Shown piece after piece: positions 8,322-17,453 of a stretch of 32,651 bases of DNA. Source of the DNA: Candidatus Sulfopaludibacter sp. SbA3 (GTDB lineage Bacteria; Acidobacteriota; Terriglobia; Bryobacterales; Bryobacteraceae); contig CAMDKT010000003.1 of assembly GCA_945900935.1 (NCBI GenBank), forward strand, positions 1-32,651, in the 5' to 3' direction. The stretch's first letter is position 1; each line of letters starts with the position of its first letter. A program made the position numbers and the translations under genes. Under the pieces are notes generated by a model. That model was not told where the DNA came from and searched no databases. It saw nothing but the letters and a program-made list of their open reading frames with translations.

Positions 8322-9227
8322 TCAATTCTGCCAAGCGAATTTTTGCACCCGCCAATTCTTGATTTCCGCCGTGTAGATCGCCCCGCTCGAATCCACTGCC
8401 ATATGATGCACGAAATCAAATCGCCCCGGAATCTTTCCATACTGCCCGTACGTCCCCAGCACCTGGCCTTCCAAATTCACTTTCGTAATCTTGTTCGCAT
8501 ACCCGTCGCAAATATAGATGGTGTTCTCTTTGGCATTAAACGCCAATCCCCACGGCGACCCCAAATGCGTCCACTTGGTGATCAGCTTCCCCTCCGGCGA
8601 GAAAATCTGCACCCGCCGATTCTCTCTGTCCGCCACATAAACCCGCCCCCGGCTGTCCAACGTCACATCATGCGCGATGTCAAACTCGCCATCCCCCGTT
8701 CCCTTCTTCCCGCCAATCTGCATCATGTACTCGCCGTTCTTGCTGAACTTCACCACCCGCGAATTCACGTAGCCGTCGGAGACCCAGAAGTCCCCGTTCG
8801 GTTCAAACGATATTCCCGTCGGCCGGTTGAACGCATCCTTCGATTCGTTGTTCCCCGGCGCGCCGCCAGGATTCCCAATCTGCATCAACATCCGCCCATC
8901 CCGCGCCCATTTCTTCACCGAGTGCGCCGCCACATCCACGGTCCACACGTTCCCGTCCGGATCGATCTTAATGCCATGCGACGACGTCACCGGAAGGTTC
9001 TCCCACGCATCCAGCAGCTTGCCAGTCTTATCGAATTTCAAGACCGGCGCCTTCCCGCGGTTGAACACCCAGACGTTGTCATCTTTATCGGTGGCCACTC
9101 CGGAAGTCTCGCCGAGGTGCATCCCCTTCGGCAGCTTCGCCCATTCGGAGACCAGCTTAATCGGCAACGCCGCCTGTCCAAAAAGCATCGCGGCCGCGCC
9201 GCAACTGAGCAGAATAATTCGCTTCAT
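8322..9227 (-). CDS. NHL-repeat / 6-bladed beta-propeller secreted protein
   Basis: 301 aa, signal peptide, repeated propeller motifs ([57 protein letters not shown]). Confidence 0.9.
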   Translation of the reverse strand: MKRIILLSCGAAAMLFGQAALPIKLVSEWAKLPKGMHLGETSGVATDKDDNVWVFNRGKAPVLKFDKTGKLLDAWENLPVTSSHGIKIDPDGNVWTVDVAAHSVKKWARDGRMLMQIGNPGGAPGNNESKDAFNRPTGISFEPNGDFWVSDGYVNSRVVKFSKNGEYMMQIGGKKGTGDGEFDIAHDVTLDSRGRVYVADRENRRVQIFSPEGKLITKWTHLGSPWGLAFNAKENTIYICDGYANKITKVNLEGQVLGTYGQYGKIPGRFDFVHHMAVDSSGAIYTAEIKNWRVQKFAWQN

Positions 9228-9277
9228 CGTGCCCGCTAGTATACAGGCCTCGGCATCGAATGTCTTCGCCGTCTGTT

Positions 9278-9433
9278 TTAGGGAAGCGTCTCTTCGAGCG
9301 TTGTGCCGCTGAGAATACGCTTGGCCCAGGTGTGTAAATTTTCGGAGGATGCGGCCCCCAGGCGTTTCAATGCCCAGACCGGCAGAGTATCGACTTTTTC
9401 GGTTAATTGCTCATGCAACAGGCCTATCTCTGC
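9278..9433 (-). pseudogene. C-terminal remnant resembling DUF4351/Rpn-family proteins
   Basis: Minus-strand open stretch with no intact start: ...IGLLHEQLTEKVDTLPVWALKRLGAASSENLHTWAKRILSGTTLEETLP*, preceded by an in-frame stop at 9434-9436. Confidence 0.4.
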
Positions 9434-9503
9434 TCAGGTGCAATCGTCCGACACACATTACCGTAGATCGGCGGCTTTCGACCGATATTCCAATCCTCTG
9501 CTG

Positions 9504-10556
9504 TTATTGGTTCAGTTCCGCTTCAAGAGAAGCAATCGACGCCATGACGTCCTCAAACCTCGGGGCGTCGCCGATTATCATTCCGGTCATGCGGCCATAG
9601 TCTCGCCGCAGATCGTCTGCCATTCCGGCAATCGGACTCAGGGAGAAGGTTCCCGGAGTCGCCTTACTCAGGCCGAGGTCTGGGCTATTGAAGAACATGC
9701 GGGCGTGAGCCGCGCAATCGGTGGCGAGTTCAAGATCTCCCACCGTTTGCTTTAAGAGGTCCGATTGCAACATGCGATAGACATCGTAGTAGTGTCGCGA
9801 GACTCGTTGCCCCTGGTATCGTAGGACACCGCGATTCTCAAACCATTTCCGCACGCCATGCAGAATGATGATCTTGTCCCAGAAGGTGCGCTCCGCGACA
9901 ACGGTTGTTACGTTTTGGACACTGAGCGAAATTTGGGGCAATTCGTCTGAGACGTAGGGACGGATCGTCAGGTCTTGGTGCGGATCGAGCGCCGACTTAG
10001 CGCCCGATTCGATCTTTACGGCGGGGCGAACATAGTCGTCCCTTGCGGCGGTGACGCTCGGATACCAAAACAGCAGGCTCTGGCCGTCTGGGTCACCGGG
10101 ATCTATGACGACGCTAGCCTCGTTCGCGTCGATTCCGGTCGCCGTCAGGGCAGAGCGGACTACGACGCCGAATTGTCCTAAGAGCGTTTCTTGGATGTAT
10201 TCGCGGCACGCGGACTTGATGGCATCAAGTTTTGCGTGCCGTTTTTTCCCGCTAAGGGCTTCGAGTTCCTCGATGGACGCGGCTTGTCCGAGGTCTTCGC
10301 GAAAGACCGTGATGTGGAAATCTTCTGAGAACCTGAAAATCAGCCCATAGGCTTTTGAAAGGGAGGTTCCGCCCTTGAAAAGAAGTCGGGGATGTCCGTC
10401 GGGCAGCCCGTTAAAGAGAGCGTCCAGAGTCCATGTGACCCAGAAATCTTTCTCGACGTTTTGTTCCGGCGTGCCGAGGCGGCCTGCGGTGCCGAGAAAT
10501 ACGTCGCGGCGGTCCTCCGGGCTCGCGCTGAGGAATTCCAAGAAGCCGGGATTCAT
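9504..10556 (-). CDS. abiEii: AbiEii/AbiGii-type nucleotidyltransferase toxin (type IV TA / abortive infection)
   Basis: 350 aa; LLFKGGTSLSKAYGLIFRFSEDFHITVF (motif I with D-F-H instead of the usual D-h-D), ERTFWDKIIILHGV, SRHYYDVYRM; ATGA overlap with the upstream gene. Confidence 0.88.
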   Translation of the reverse strand: MNPGFLEFLSASPEDRRDVFLGTAGRLGTPEQNVEKDFWVTWTLDALFNGLPDGHPRLLFKGGTSLSKAYGLIFRFSEDFHITVFREDLGQAASIEELEALSGKKRHAKLDAIKSACREYIQETLLGQFGVVVRSALTATGIDANEASVVIDPGDPDGQSLLFWYPSVTAARDDYVRPAVKIESGAKSALDPHQDLTIRPYVSDELPQISLSVQNVTTVVAERTFWDKIIILHGVRKWFENRGVLRYQGQRVSRHYYDVYRMLQSDLLKQTVGDLELATDCAAHARMFFNSPDLGLSKATPGTFSLSPIAGMADDLRRDYGRMTGMIIGDAPRFEDVMASIASLEAELNQ

Positions 10557-11317
10557 GATGGACGCCTTACTAAGCGATTGGTGACGGCTGGTTTCTTGGC
10601 ACCCGAGGCTGCTGGCGAGTGTTTCGGCGCGGAGGCCGGAGCCTGATCTTCATCTGCAAGGAGCCCCGTTACCAACTCGCGCATCCATCCCGGCAGCGCA
10701 TCGAGACCTTTGCGAAGATCCTCGCGGATGGACTTACCCTGTTTGGGGTCGTACAGAAGATTCTTGATCCGCTTAAGGATCGAGTCGGCATCTACGGGAA
10801 GTATGTCGTGGAGCCAATGAAGAGCCTGAACAATGCGCATAGCCGGTCGGCCCGCCCAATAGAGCCGGCTCGGGGCCGTGAGCTTGAAATCGATTACCAG
10901 TTGATCGAGCTTAATTGAGCGCAGCCGAGCGTCCGTATGCACGATGACCTTGGCCGGGACAGCATGAGTCAAACCCAATTGGTTCGCCGCGGTCATGCCA
11001 TCGGGAAGAAGCCGGGCCTTCTCCCGCCGGGCTACGGCATCGACCACAGCCGTGTAGTCTGGGTTGGTTGGCTTCCCCGTGAGTTGGTTGATCCGCGGAA
11101 TGTCATAGAGTCCGCGATCAATGCGCCGGATGTCCTTGGCGAGTGCCAGGCGCTGGAGCGCTTTGTCGACGGCGGACCTTGAACCCAGATCGAGGAGGTC
11201 GTTCGGGGTCCAGACCCGCACCGACTTGTCACGCTTCACCCGGCTCAGGATGCTCGCCTTGATGTCGAGAGTTGGGCCGCGGCGGGTGTGGCTATTGTGT
11301 CCTGTATTCGTATACAT
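10553..11317 (-). CDS. abiEi: AbiEi-like antitoxin (DUF6088 family, winged-helix N-terminus)
   Basis: Frame read from Met at 11317: MYTNTGHNSHTRRGPTLDIKASILSRVKRDKSVRVWTPNDLLDLGSRSAVDKALQRLALAKDIRRIDRGLYDIPR...; typical AbiEi/DUF6088 wHTH organisation, directly upstream of AbiEii. The ORF track's start (11491) is probably too far upstream. Confidence 0.83.
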   Translation of the reverse strand: MYTNTGHNSHTRRGPTLDIKASILSRVKRDKSVRVWTPNDLLDLGSRSAVDKALQRLALAKDIRRIDRGLYDIPRINQLTGKPTNPDYTAVVDAVARREKARLLPDGMTAANQLGLTHAVPAKVIVHTDARLRSIKLDQLVIDFKLTAPSRLYWAGRPAMRIVQALHWLHDILPVDADSILKRIKNLLYDPKQGKSIREDLRKGLDALPGWMRELVTGLLADEDQAPASAPKHSPAASGAKKPAVTNRLVRRPS

Positions 11318-11327
11318 ACTTCGGACC
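11298..11327. promoter_or_regulatory. Putative AbiEi operator site 2 (imperfect)
   Basis: TGTCCTGTATTCGTATACATACTTCGGACC: 30 bp; shares TGTCC and TACAT.CTTCGGAC with site 1; overlaps the proposed AbiEi start codon. Confidence 0.5.
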
Positions 11328-11342
11328 GGCTCCTGCGCTAGC

Positions 11343-11372
11343 TGTCCGAATAATAGGTACATTCTTCGGACA
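11343..11372. promoter_or_regulatory. Putative AbiEi operator site 1 (perfect 8-bp arms)
   Basis: TGTCCGAA-TAATAGGTACATTC-TTCGGACA: perfect 8-bp inverted repeat around a 14-nt spacer, just upstream of the abiE pair. Confidence 0.6.
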
Positions 11373-11683
11373 AACTGAGGATACCACAAAGAGGCAACGG
11401 GCGCACTTTTCAGGAATCGCGGATCCTCCGAGTTGAGAGCGCCAGAGTTGAGGAAGGGGTGCGGAAAAGGTCTGCGGCGAACGATGAACACGAACTCGGG
11501 TAGGGGTCTGACGCCACCCGGTCACACCCTCCCCACGGCGAAGCCACTCTCGTTGGAGGCGTGGAGCTCAACGTGATGGAGCAAACTGTCTTCGGCGCGG
11601 ACAACGACCGCCGAAAAGCAACTCGCGGATGATGCCTTTGCCCTCGCGCAGGAATAGCGCTTTCAAAGAAACGTCGGAGCGTT

Positions 11684-11710
11684 GGGCCGTCGTGTTCCTG
11701 GCGACGGCCC
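11684..11710. terminator. Hairpin downstream of the sugar isomerase gene (candidate terminator/3' stabiliser)
   Basis: GGGCCGTCG-tgttcctgg-CGACGGCCC: perfect 9-bp stem, 9-nt loop, a few bp past the minus-strand stop at 11718; no U-tract. Confidence 0.45.
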
Positions 11711-11717
11711 GGTTACA

Positions 11718-12767
11718 TTATCGCAGCCCCAGTATCCGCCGGTTGCGCGCCGCGTCCGAATCCGCTCCCGCGAAATCGTCGAATGCCTTCGCCGGCACAT
11801 CAATCAAATGCGACGCAATAAACGGAGCTCCCTCCGCCGCGCCCTGCGCACTGTCCTTGAAGCAGCACTCCCACTCCAACACCGCCCACGAACTATACCC
11901 GCCCGCCGTCAACCGAGAGAATATTTGCTTGAAATCCACCTGTCCGTCGCCCAGCGAACGGAACCGCCCTGGGCGCTCTTTCCAGCCCAAATAGCCCCCA
12001 TAAACGCCGGACTTCGCCGACGGCCGGAACTCCGCGTCCTTTACATGGAACGCCTTGATCCGCGAGGCATACACATCAATGAACCCGACATAATCCAAGC
12101 ACTGCAAAATGAAGTGCGACGGGTCGTAGTTAATGTGGACGCGCGAGTGATTCCCCGTCGCTTCCAAAAACGTCTCAAACGTCGCGCCGTCGAAAAGGTC
12201 CTCGCCCGGATGCAGTTCGTAAGCAAAATCAACGCCGTGCTCGTCCGCGCAATCCAGAATCGGCTTCCACCGCCTCGCCAACTCCTTGAACCCTTCCTCC
12301 ACCATCCCGCCCGGCCGTTGCGGCCACGGATAAATGAACGGCCACATCAGCGCTCCGGAGAACGACGGAGTAACCGTCAATCCCAAATTCGCCGACGCCT
12401 TCACCACCAGCTTCAACTGCGCCGTCGCCCACTCACTCCGCGCCGCCGCGTTTCCATGCACTTCCGGTGCCGCAAAAATATCGAACATCTCGTCGTAGGA
12501 AGGGTGCGACGCCACCAACTGCCCCTGCAAATGCGAGGCCAGCTCGGTAATCTCCAGGCCATTCGTCTGGCCCTTCAATTCGTCGCAATATGTTTTCGAC
12601 TCGGCCGCTTTGGCCAAATCCATGATCCGGCTATCCCACGAGGGAAGCTGGACGCCCTTGTACCCAAGGGACTTCGCCCAAGCCGTAATGTTGGGCAGCG
12701 AATTGAAAGGGGCGGCATCGCCCATGAACTGTGCCAAAAAGATGGCGGGGCCTTTTATTTGAGACAT
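11718..12767 (-). CDS. Sugar phosphate isomerase/epimerase (xylose isomerase-like TIM barrel)
   Basis: Start at internal Met 12767 (MSQIKGPAIFLAQFMGDAAPFNSL...); GVDFAYELHPGEDLFDGATFETFLEATGNHSRVHINYDPSHFILQCLD...IKAFHVKDAEF. Confidence 0.9.
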   Translation of the reverse strand: MSQIKGPAIFLAQFMGDAAPFNSLPNITAWAKSLGYKGVQLPSWDSRIMDLAKAAESKTYCDELKGQTNGLEITELASHLQGQLVASHPSYDEMFDIFAAPEVHGNAAARSEWATAQLKLVVKASANLGLTVTPSFSGALMWPFIYPWPQRPGGMVEEGFKELARRWKPILDCADEHGVDFAYELHPGEDLFDGATFETFLEATGNHSRVHINYDPSHFILQCLDYVGFIDVYASRIKAFHVKDAEFRPSAKSGVYGGYLGWKERPGRFRSLGDGQVDFKQIFSRLTAGGYSSWAVLEWECCFKDSAQGAAEGAPFIASHLIDVPAKAFDDFAGADSDAARNRRILGLR

Positions 12768-12852
12768 AATCGCACTATCGTACCAAGTTGTAATAATCCA
12801 GGAACGGTGCTGCAATGAAGGCAAGCTACGCTTACAGCATGAGGAGTCCACA

Positions 12853-15800
12853 ATGTTCAAACGCTTAACTGTCTTTTTCACCCTTTTCACTGGCCTTTTG
12901 ATGGCCCAATTCGATACGGCCCAAGTCCTGGGAACCATTCAGGACGCAACCGGCGCAGCCGTGCCGGCCAGCGATGTCACCCTAACCAACGTCCTTACCG
13001 GCGTTCAACAAAAAACGAAATCCGACACCTCCGGCAACTTTCAATTCGCCAACGTCAAAGCCGGCGAGTACAAGCTCGAGGCCACTTCCAAAGGCTTCAA
13101 AACAGCGGCCGCCAATAAATTCTCCGTCACCGTCAACGCCCGTCAACGCGTCGATCTGAAACTCGAAGTCGGCGCGACCTCCGAAAGCGTCACCGTCACC
13201 GGAGCCGTTGCCGCCCTGGAAACCGATACCTCCTCCCGAGGCACCGTCGTGGGCAGTCAACAGATCGTAAACCTGCCCCTGAACGGTCGCGCCTATGCCG
13301 ATCTCGCGCTCCTCGCCCCAGGAGTCCGACGCAGCGACATCTCCGGCTCCCGCGACGCCTCCTTCAACGTCAACGGCATGCGCAGCTCGCAAAACAACTT
13401 CGTCATCGACGGCGTGGACAACAACGCCTACGGAACCTCCAACCAAGGATTCTCCAATCAAGTCGTCCAACTCTCCCCTGACTCCGTTCAGGAGTTTCGC
13501 CTGGAAACCAATAACTTCTCCGCCGAATACGGCCGCGCCGGCGGCGCCGTCATCAACGCCTCCATTCGCTCCGGCACCAACCAGTTCCACGGCTCCGCCT
13601 ACGAGTACATGCGGAACACAAAGCTCAACGCCACCGGCTTCTTCAAGCCAGTGAACAATCAGAAACCGGTGCTCATCCAGAACCAATTCGGAGCCACTTT
13701 CGGCGGCGCGATCCGTAAAGACAAAATGTTCTTCTTCATGGATTACGAAGGCTATCGCCGCGTCTCCAAGAGCATCGCGTTCTCCACGCTCCCCACCCTC
13801 GATCAACGAGCCGGCAACCTCGGCATCCCCGTCATGAACCCCATCACTGGCGCCATATACAATGACGGCATCGTACCCTCCGCCGCCATCACGCCCTTTG
13901 CCCGCGAAGTCCTCGCAAACCTCCCCGCTCCCAACCGCCCCGGCATCTCCAACAATTACGAATCGCAGCCCCGCCGCGCCGATCAGAACGACAAAGGCGA
14001 CTTTCGCTACGATCACTACCTCAACTCCAAACTCAACTTCTTCGGCCGTTATTCCCACCGCCTGATGCAGAATTTTGAGCCGCCCTCCATCCCCGGCCCC
14101 TCTGGCGGCAACGCCAACGGCAACGTCCGCGTGCTTAACAAACAGGTTGCGTTCGGCAGCACGTGGACCGTCACTCCGGCCAGCCTCCTGGAATTCCGCA
14201 TGGGCATCTCCGATTCCGAAGGCGGCAAGTTCCCCATCTTCGTCGGCCAACCGACGGTCGCATCCAAGTTCAACATCCCCAACGCCCCCAGCGATCCCCG
14301 TTTCACCGGCGGCCTCTACGCGCAAAGCGTAAATGGCTTCACCGCCTTCGGCGTGCAGGGTTCCAATCCCCAGTTCCAGAATCCCTTTGTCGTAAACCCC
14401 AAGCTCAACTACTCCCGCATCGCTGGACGCCATTCGCTCAAGGCCGGCTGGGAGTATCAAAAGATCGGCACGGAGATTGATGACTTCAATCCGAAATCCG
14501 GTTCCGACAACTATAACGGCCGCTTCTCGCAAATCGCCGGAACCGCGAACAACAATCTCCAATTCCTCTCGGACTTCCTCACCGGTGCCCGCAGCGCCTA
14601 TCAACTCAATAGCGCCAACATCGTCAACTACCGGCAGTGGATGAACTTCTTCTACTTCCAGGACGACTTCAAGCTGTCCCGCAAACTCACGCTCAATCTC
14701 GGCGTCCGCTACGAATTCGCCACCCCGCAGTGGGAACGCGACAATGCAATGTCGAGCCTGAATCCGTCCACCAATACGCTCATTCAAGCCAAGGCCGGAT
14801 CCATCGAAGAACGGTCTCTCATCAAGCCCGACAAGAACAACTGGGCGCCTCGCGTCGGCATCGCCTACACGCTCTTCCCTAAGACCGTGATTCGCGCCGC
14901 CTACGGCATCAGCTACATTCACTTCAACCGCCTGGGCGGCGAGAATCTGCTGGCTTACAATCTGCCCTTCATCCTCAACCCCATTGTCGATTCGCAACTC
15001 CCTCCAGCCGTTCGCAACGGCCAGGCGCTTTGCACCAGTCCCGCCCAAGGCCCCAACGATTGCTTCCGTACCACCACGCTCGGCTACCCCAATAACTTCC
15101 TAAGCCTCGCCAACATCAGAGCAATCAATACCCGGACCAATTACATCCCGAACGACCTCCGCACTGCCTACAACAAGAACTGGCATTTCAGCGTTCAACA
15201 AGAACTGGCCAAAGAGTGGGTCCTTGACGTCGGCTACGTCGGCGCCAGCGCCGACAAGCTCATGATCCTCGGCGACTACAATCAGGCCCGTCCGAACCGC
15301 GCCGGCGAAGCCCTTGCCGTGCAACCCCGCCGCCCCATCCAAACACTGGGCTTCGTCCAGATTGCCTTCAACGGCGGCTTTCTCGATTACCACGCCTTCC
15401 AGACAAAGATCGAAAAGCGGTTTTCGCGAGGCTTCTACTTCCTGAACTCCTTCACTTGGTCCAAGGCCATCGATAACGCCTCCGGTCACCTGGAAACCGC
15501 CAACGGCGATAACTCCCGCGTGAACTATCTCGGCCTCGCTCAGGAGAAGGGACTTTCCGGGTACGACCAGCCCTTCAACAACACGACGACGCTGCTCTAC
15601 GATCTCCCCTTCGGCAAAGGCCGTAAGTTTGGCGATTCCTGGGGCAAGCCGGCCGACCTTATCGCCGGCGGCTGGCGCCTGTCCGTCATCAACTTCGCCA
15701 CCAGCGGCGGCCCGGTCAACCTAACGTATGGCCCGTCGTCGACCTTCCAGGTCTCCGGCGCGCCTAACTACCGGCCCAATATTTCCGGCGATCCGGTGCG

Positions 15801-16119
15801 GCCCGAAGGCCAGCGCTCGGTGGCTCAATGGCTCAACCCGGCCACCGTCTCGCTCCCCACTGACATCACACAGCCCTTTGGAAACGCCGGCCGTAACATT
15901 GTCCGCGCGCCTTCCTACCACGCCATGAACTTCGGCCTCCACAAAGATTTCCAGATCACCGAGCGCCAGAAGTTCGAGTTCCGGATGGAGGCCTTCAATT
16001 TCCTCAACAAAACGAATTTGAATGCTCCCAACGGCAACCGCTCCTCTAATAACTTCGGTTCCATCACCGGAACGCAACCCGCCCGCGAAATCCAATTCGC
16101 GCTGCGCTACGCGTTCTAA
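12853..16119 (+). CDS. TonB-dependent receptor, Oar-like, with N-terminal carboxypeptidase regulatory-like domain
   Basis: 1088 aa; signal peptide; VLGTIQDATGAAVPASDVTLTNVLTGVQQ; plug RGTVVGSQQIVNLPLNGRAYADLALLAPGV; beta-barrel ending in REIQFALRYAF. Confidence 0.94.
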   Translation: MFKRLTVFFTLFTGLLMAQFDTAQVLGTIQDATGAAVPASDVTLTNVLTGVQQKTKSDTSGNFQFANVKAGEYKLEATSKGFKTAAANKFSVTVNARQRVDLKLEVGATSESVTVTGAVAALETDTSSRGTVVGSQQIVNLPLNGRAYADLALLAPGVRRSDISGSRDASFNVNGMRSSQNNFVIDGVDNNAYGTSNQGFSNQVVQLSPDSVQEFRLETNNFSAEYGRAGGAVINASIRSGTNQFHGSAYEYMRNTKLNATGFFKPVNNQKPVLIQNQFGATFGGAIRKDKMFFFMDYEGYRRVSKSIAFSTLPTLDQRAGNLGIPVMNPITGAIYNDGIVPSAAITPFAREVLANLPAPNRPGISNNYESQPRRADQNDKGDFRYDHYLNSKLNFFGRYSHRLMQNFEPPSIPGPSGGNANGNVRVLNKQVAFGSTWTVTPASLLEFRMGISDSEGGKFPIFVGQPTVASKFNIPNAPSDPRFTGGLYAQSVNGFTAFGVQGSNPQFQNPFVVNPKLNYSRIAGRHSLKAGWEYQKIGTEIDDFNPKSGSDNYNGRFSQIAGTANNNLQFLSDFLTGARSAYQLNSANIVNYRQWMNFFYFQDDFKLSRKLTLNLGVRYEFATPQWERDNAMSSLNPSTNTLIQAKAGSIEERSLIKPDKNNWAPRVGIAYTLFPKTVIRAAYGISYIHFNRLGGENLLAYNLPFILNPIVDSQLPPAVRNGQALCTSPAQGPNDCFRTTTLGYPNNFLSLANIRAINTRTNYIPNDLRTAYNKNWHFSVQQELAKEWVLDVGYVGASADKLMILGDYNQARPNRAGEALAVQPRRPIQTLGFVQIAFNGGFLDYHAFQTKIEKRFSRGFYFLNSFTWSKAIDNASGHLETANGDNSRVNYLGLAQEKGLSGYDQPFNNTTTLLYDLPFGKGRKFGDSWGKPADLIAGGWRLSVINFATSGGPVNLTYGPSSTFQVSGAPNYRPNISGDPVRPEGQRSVAQWLNPATVSLPTDITQPFGNAGRNIVRAPSYHAMNFGLHKDFQITERQKFEFRMEAFNFLNKTNLNAPNGNRSSNNFGSITGTQPAREIQFALRYAF

Positions 16120-17453
16120 TCCGCCGCGAACAGCGATTCCCCGTACTTGTCTCCACGACTGGCGATCTCCGCTCGCAACCGCGTCCGGAGCTTCGCCACC
16201 GTGGCGGCCATTCCCGCCTCCCCCGCCAGATTCCGCATCTCCCCAGGGTCTTTCTCCATATCGATCAACATCTCCCGCGTCCCCGGCCCCTCCCAAATCG
16301 AATACTTATACCGCGCCGTCCGCAGCGTTCGCGAATCCCCGCACTCGATCACCAGATCCGTCCGCCAACCCGCCAGCTTCCGCACACTCCTTCCGGGCAG
16401 CCCCGCCGGCGGCGTAATCCCCGCAAAGTCGCACAAAGTAGGGAACAGATCAATCGTCGATCCCACCAAATGTTTCCGGTCAACTTTCCCCGCCGGCACC
16501 CGCCCCGGCCACGACACAATAAACGGCACTCGCGCCGATTCCTCATACGGCAGGCTCTTGTGCTCAAACCCATGCGCGGAGTCCATATCGCCATGGTCAC
16601 TCGCAAAAATCACCACGGTATTCTTGTCCACCGCCGCCAGCACGCGCCCAATCTGCGCGTCCACGCCCTCCGTCAACCGGCAATACGTCCACCGGTGCAA
16701 TCGCCATTCCTCGGCAGACCAATGCGCCCGTACATGCTTCCGGAATCCCGTCAACCGCGTGAACGCCCCCGGCTCACTGGAAGTCGGCCCGTGGTTTGAG
16801 GGAAGCGGAGGAACTGACGCCCCCGCCGGCACCCGCGAGGCCGCCGCCACGCACTCCCGCTCGACAACTGATTTTGGCAACGCCGTCGGCAGCCCCTCGG
16901 CCTTCGTATGCGCATCAATCGCCATGTAGCAAATATCGTGCGGATTGATAAACGAAGCGATCAACAAAAACGGCTTGTCCTGTTTCTGGCCCAGAAACTT
17001 CACGCACTCCGTGGCCAATTCATCCCGCTCGTTCCGGGCGATGTACTCAAACCCGATACTCTCCGCCGTCATCGGCCGCGGCCAATGCGTCTTCCCGCCA
17101 AACGCCGTCCGATAACCGCCCGCGCGAAACACATGCCCCAACGCCGTCGGCAGCACCGAATCCGGCAGCTTCCCGACGTTATTATTCCGAATGCCGTAAT
17201 AACTCGGGTACCGTCCCGTCATCATGGAAGTCCGCGCCGGCACGCAAACCGGGTTCCCCGAATACGCCAATTCAAACCGCACGCCGGACTTGGCCAACGC
17301 GTCCATATGGGGCGTCTGCAACCACGGATTCCCCGTGCAGCTCATCATGCCCGCGTGCTGCTGATCGGTCATGATGTACACAATGTTCGGACGCGCCGGA
17401 ACCGCTGCTGCCGCCGCCGCCGCGCTCAGGAACCCGCGTCTACCGATTGCCAT
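16116..17453 (-). CDS. Sulfatase (arylsulfatase family, exported)
   Basis: Start at Met 17453 (MAIGRRGFLSAAAAAAAVPARPNIVYIMTDQQ); formylglycine motif NPVCVPARTSMMTGRYP; VIFASDHGDMDSAHG. Convergent overlap with the TonB receptor stop. Confidence 0.93.
   Translation of the reverse strand: MAIGRRGFLSAAAAAAAVPARPNIVYIMTDQQHAGMMSCTGNPWLQTPHMDALAKSGVRFELAYSGNPVCVPARTSMMTGRYPSYYGIRNNNVGKLPDSVLPTALGHVFRAGGYRTAFGGKTHWPRPMTAESIGFEYIARNERDELATECVKFLGQKQDKPFLLIASFINPHDICYMAIDAHTKAEGLPTALPKSVVERECVAAASRVPAGASVPPLPSNHGPTSSEPGAFTRLTGFRKHVRAHWSAEEWRLHRWTYCRLTEGVDAQIGRVLAAVDKNTVVIFASDHGDMDSAHGFEHKSLPYEESARVPFIVSWPGRVPAGKVDRKHLVGSTIDLFPTLCDFAGITPPAGLPGRSVRKLAGWRTDLVIECGDSRTLRTARYKYSIWEGPGTREMLIDMEKDPGEMRNLAGEAGMAATVAKLRTRLRAEIASRGDKYGESLFAAD

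Noticed and set aside
11410-11604. 64-77 aa ORFs between abiEi and the isomerase
   Set aside because: No recognisable domain, overlapping in several frames; probably non-coding or old remnant.
11682-12818. 378-aa plus-strand ORF
   Set aside because: Antisense to the TIM-barrel isomerase; arginine-rich low-information translation.
12982-15048. 688-aa minus-strand ORF opposite the TonB receptor
   Set aside because: Low-complexity G/V/A/E-rich translation with no recognisable domain; typical antisense open frame in high-GC DNA, opposite a convincing receptor gene.
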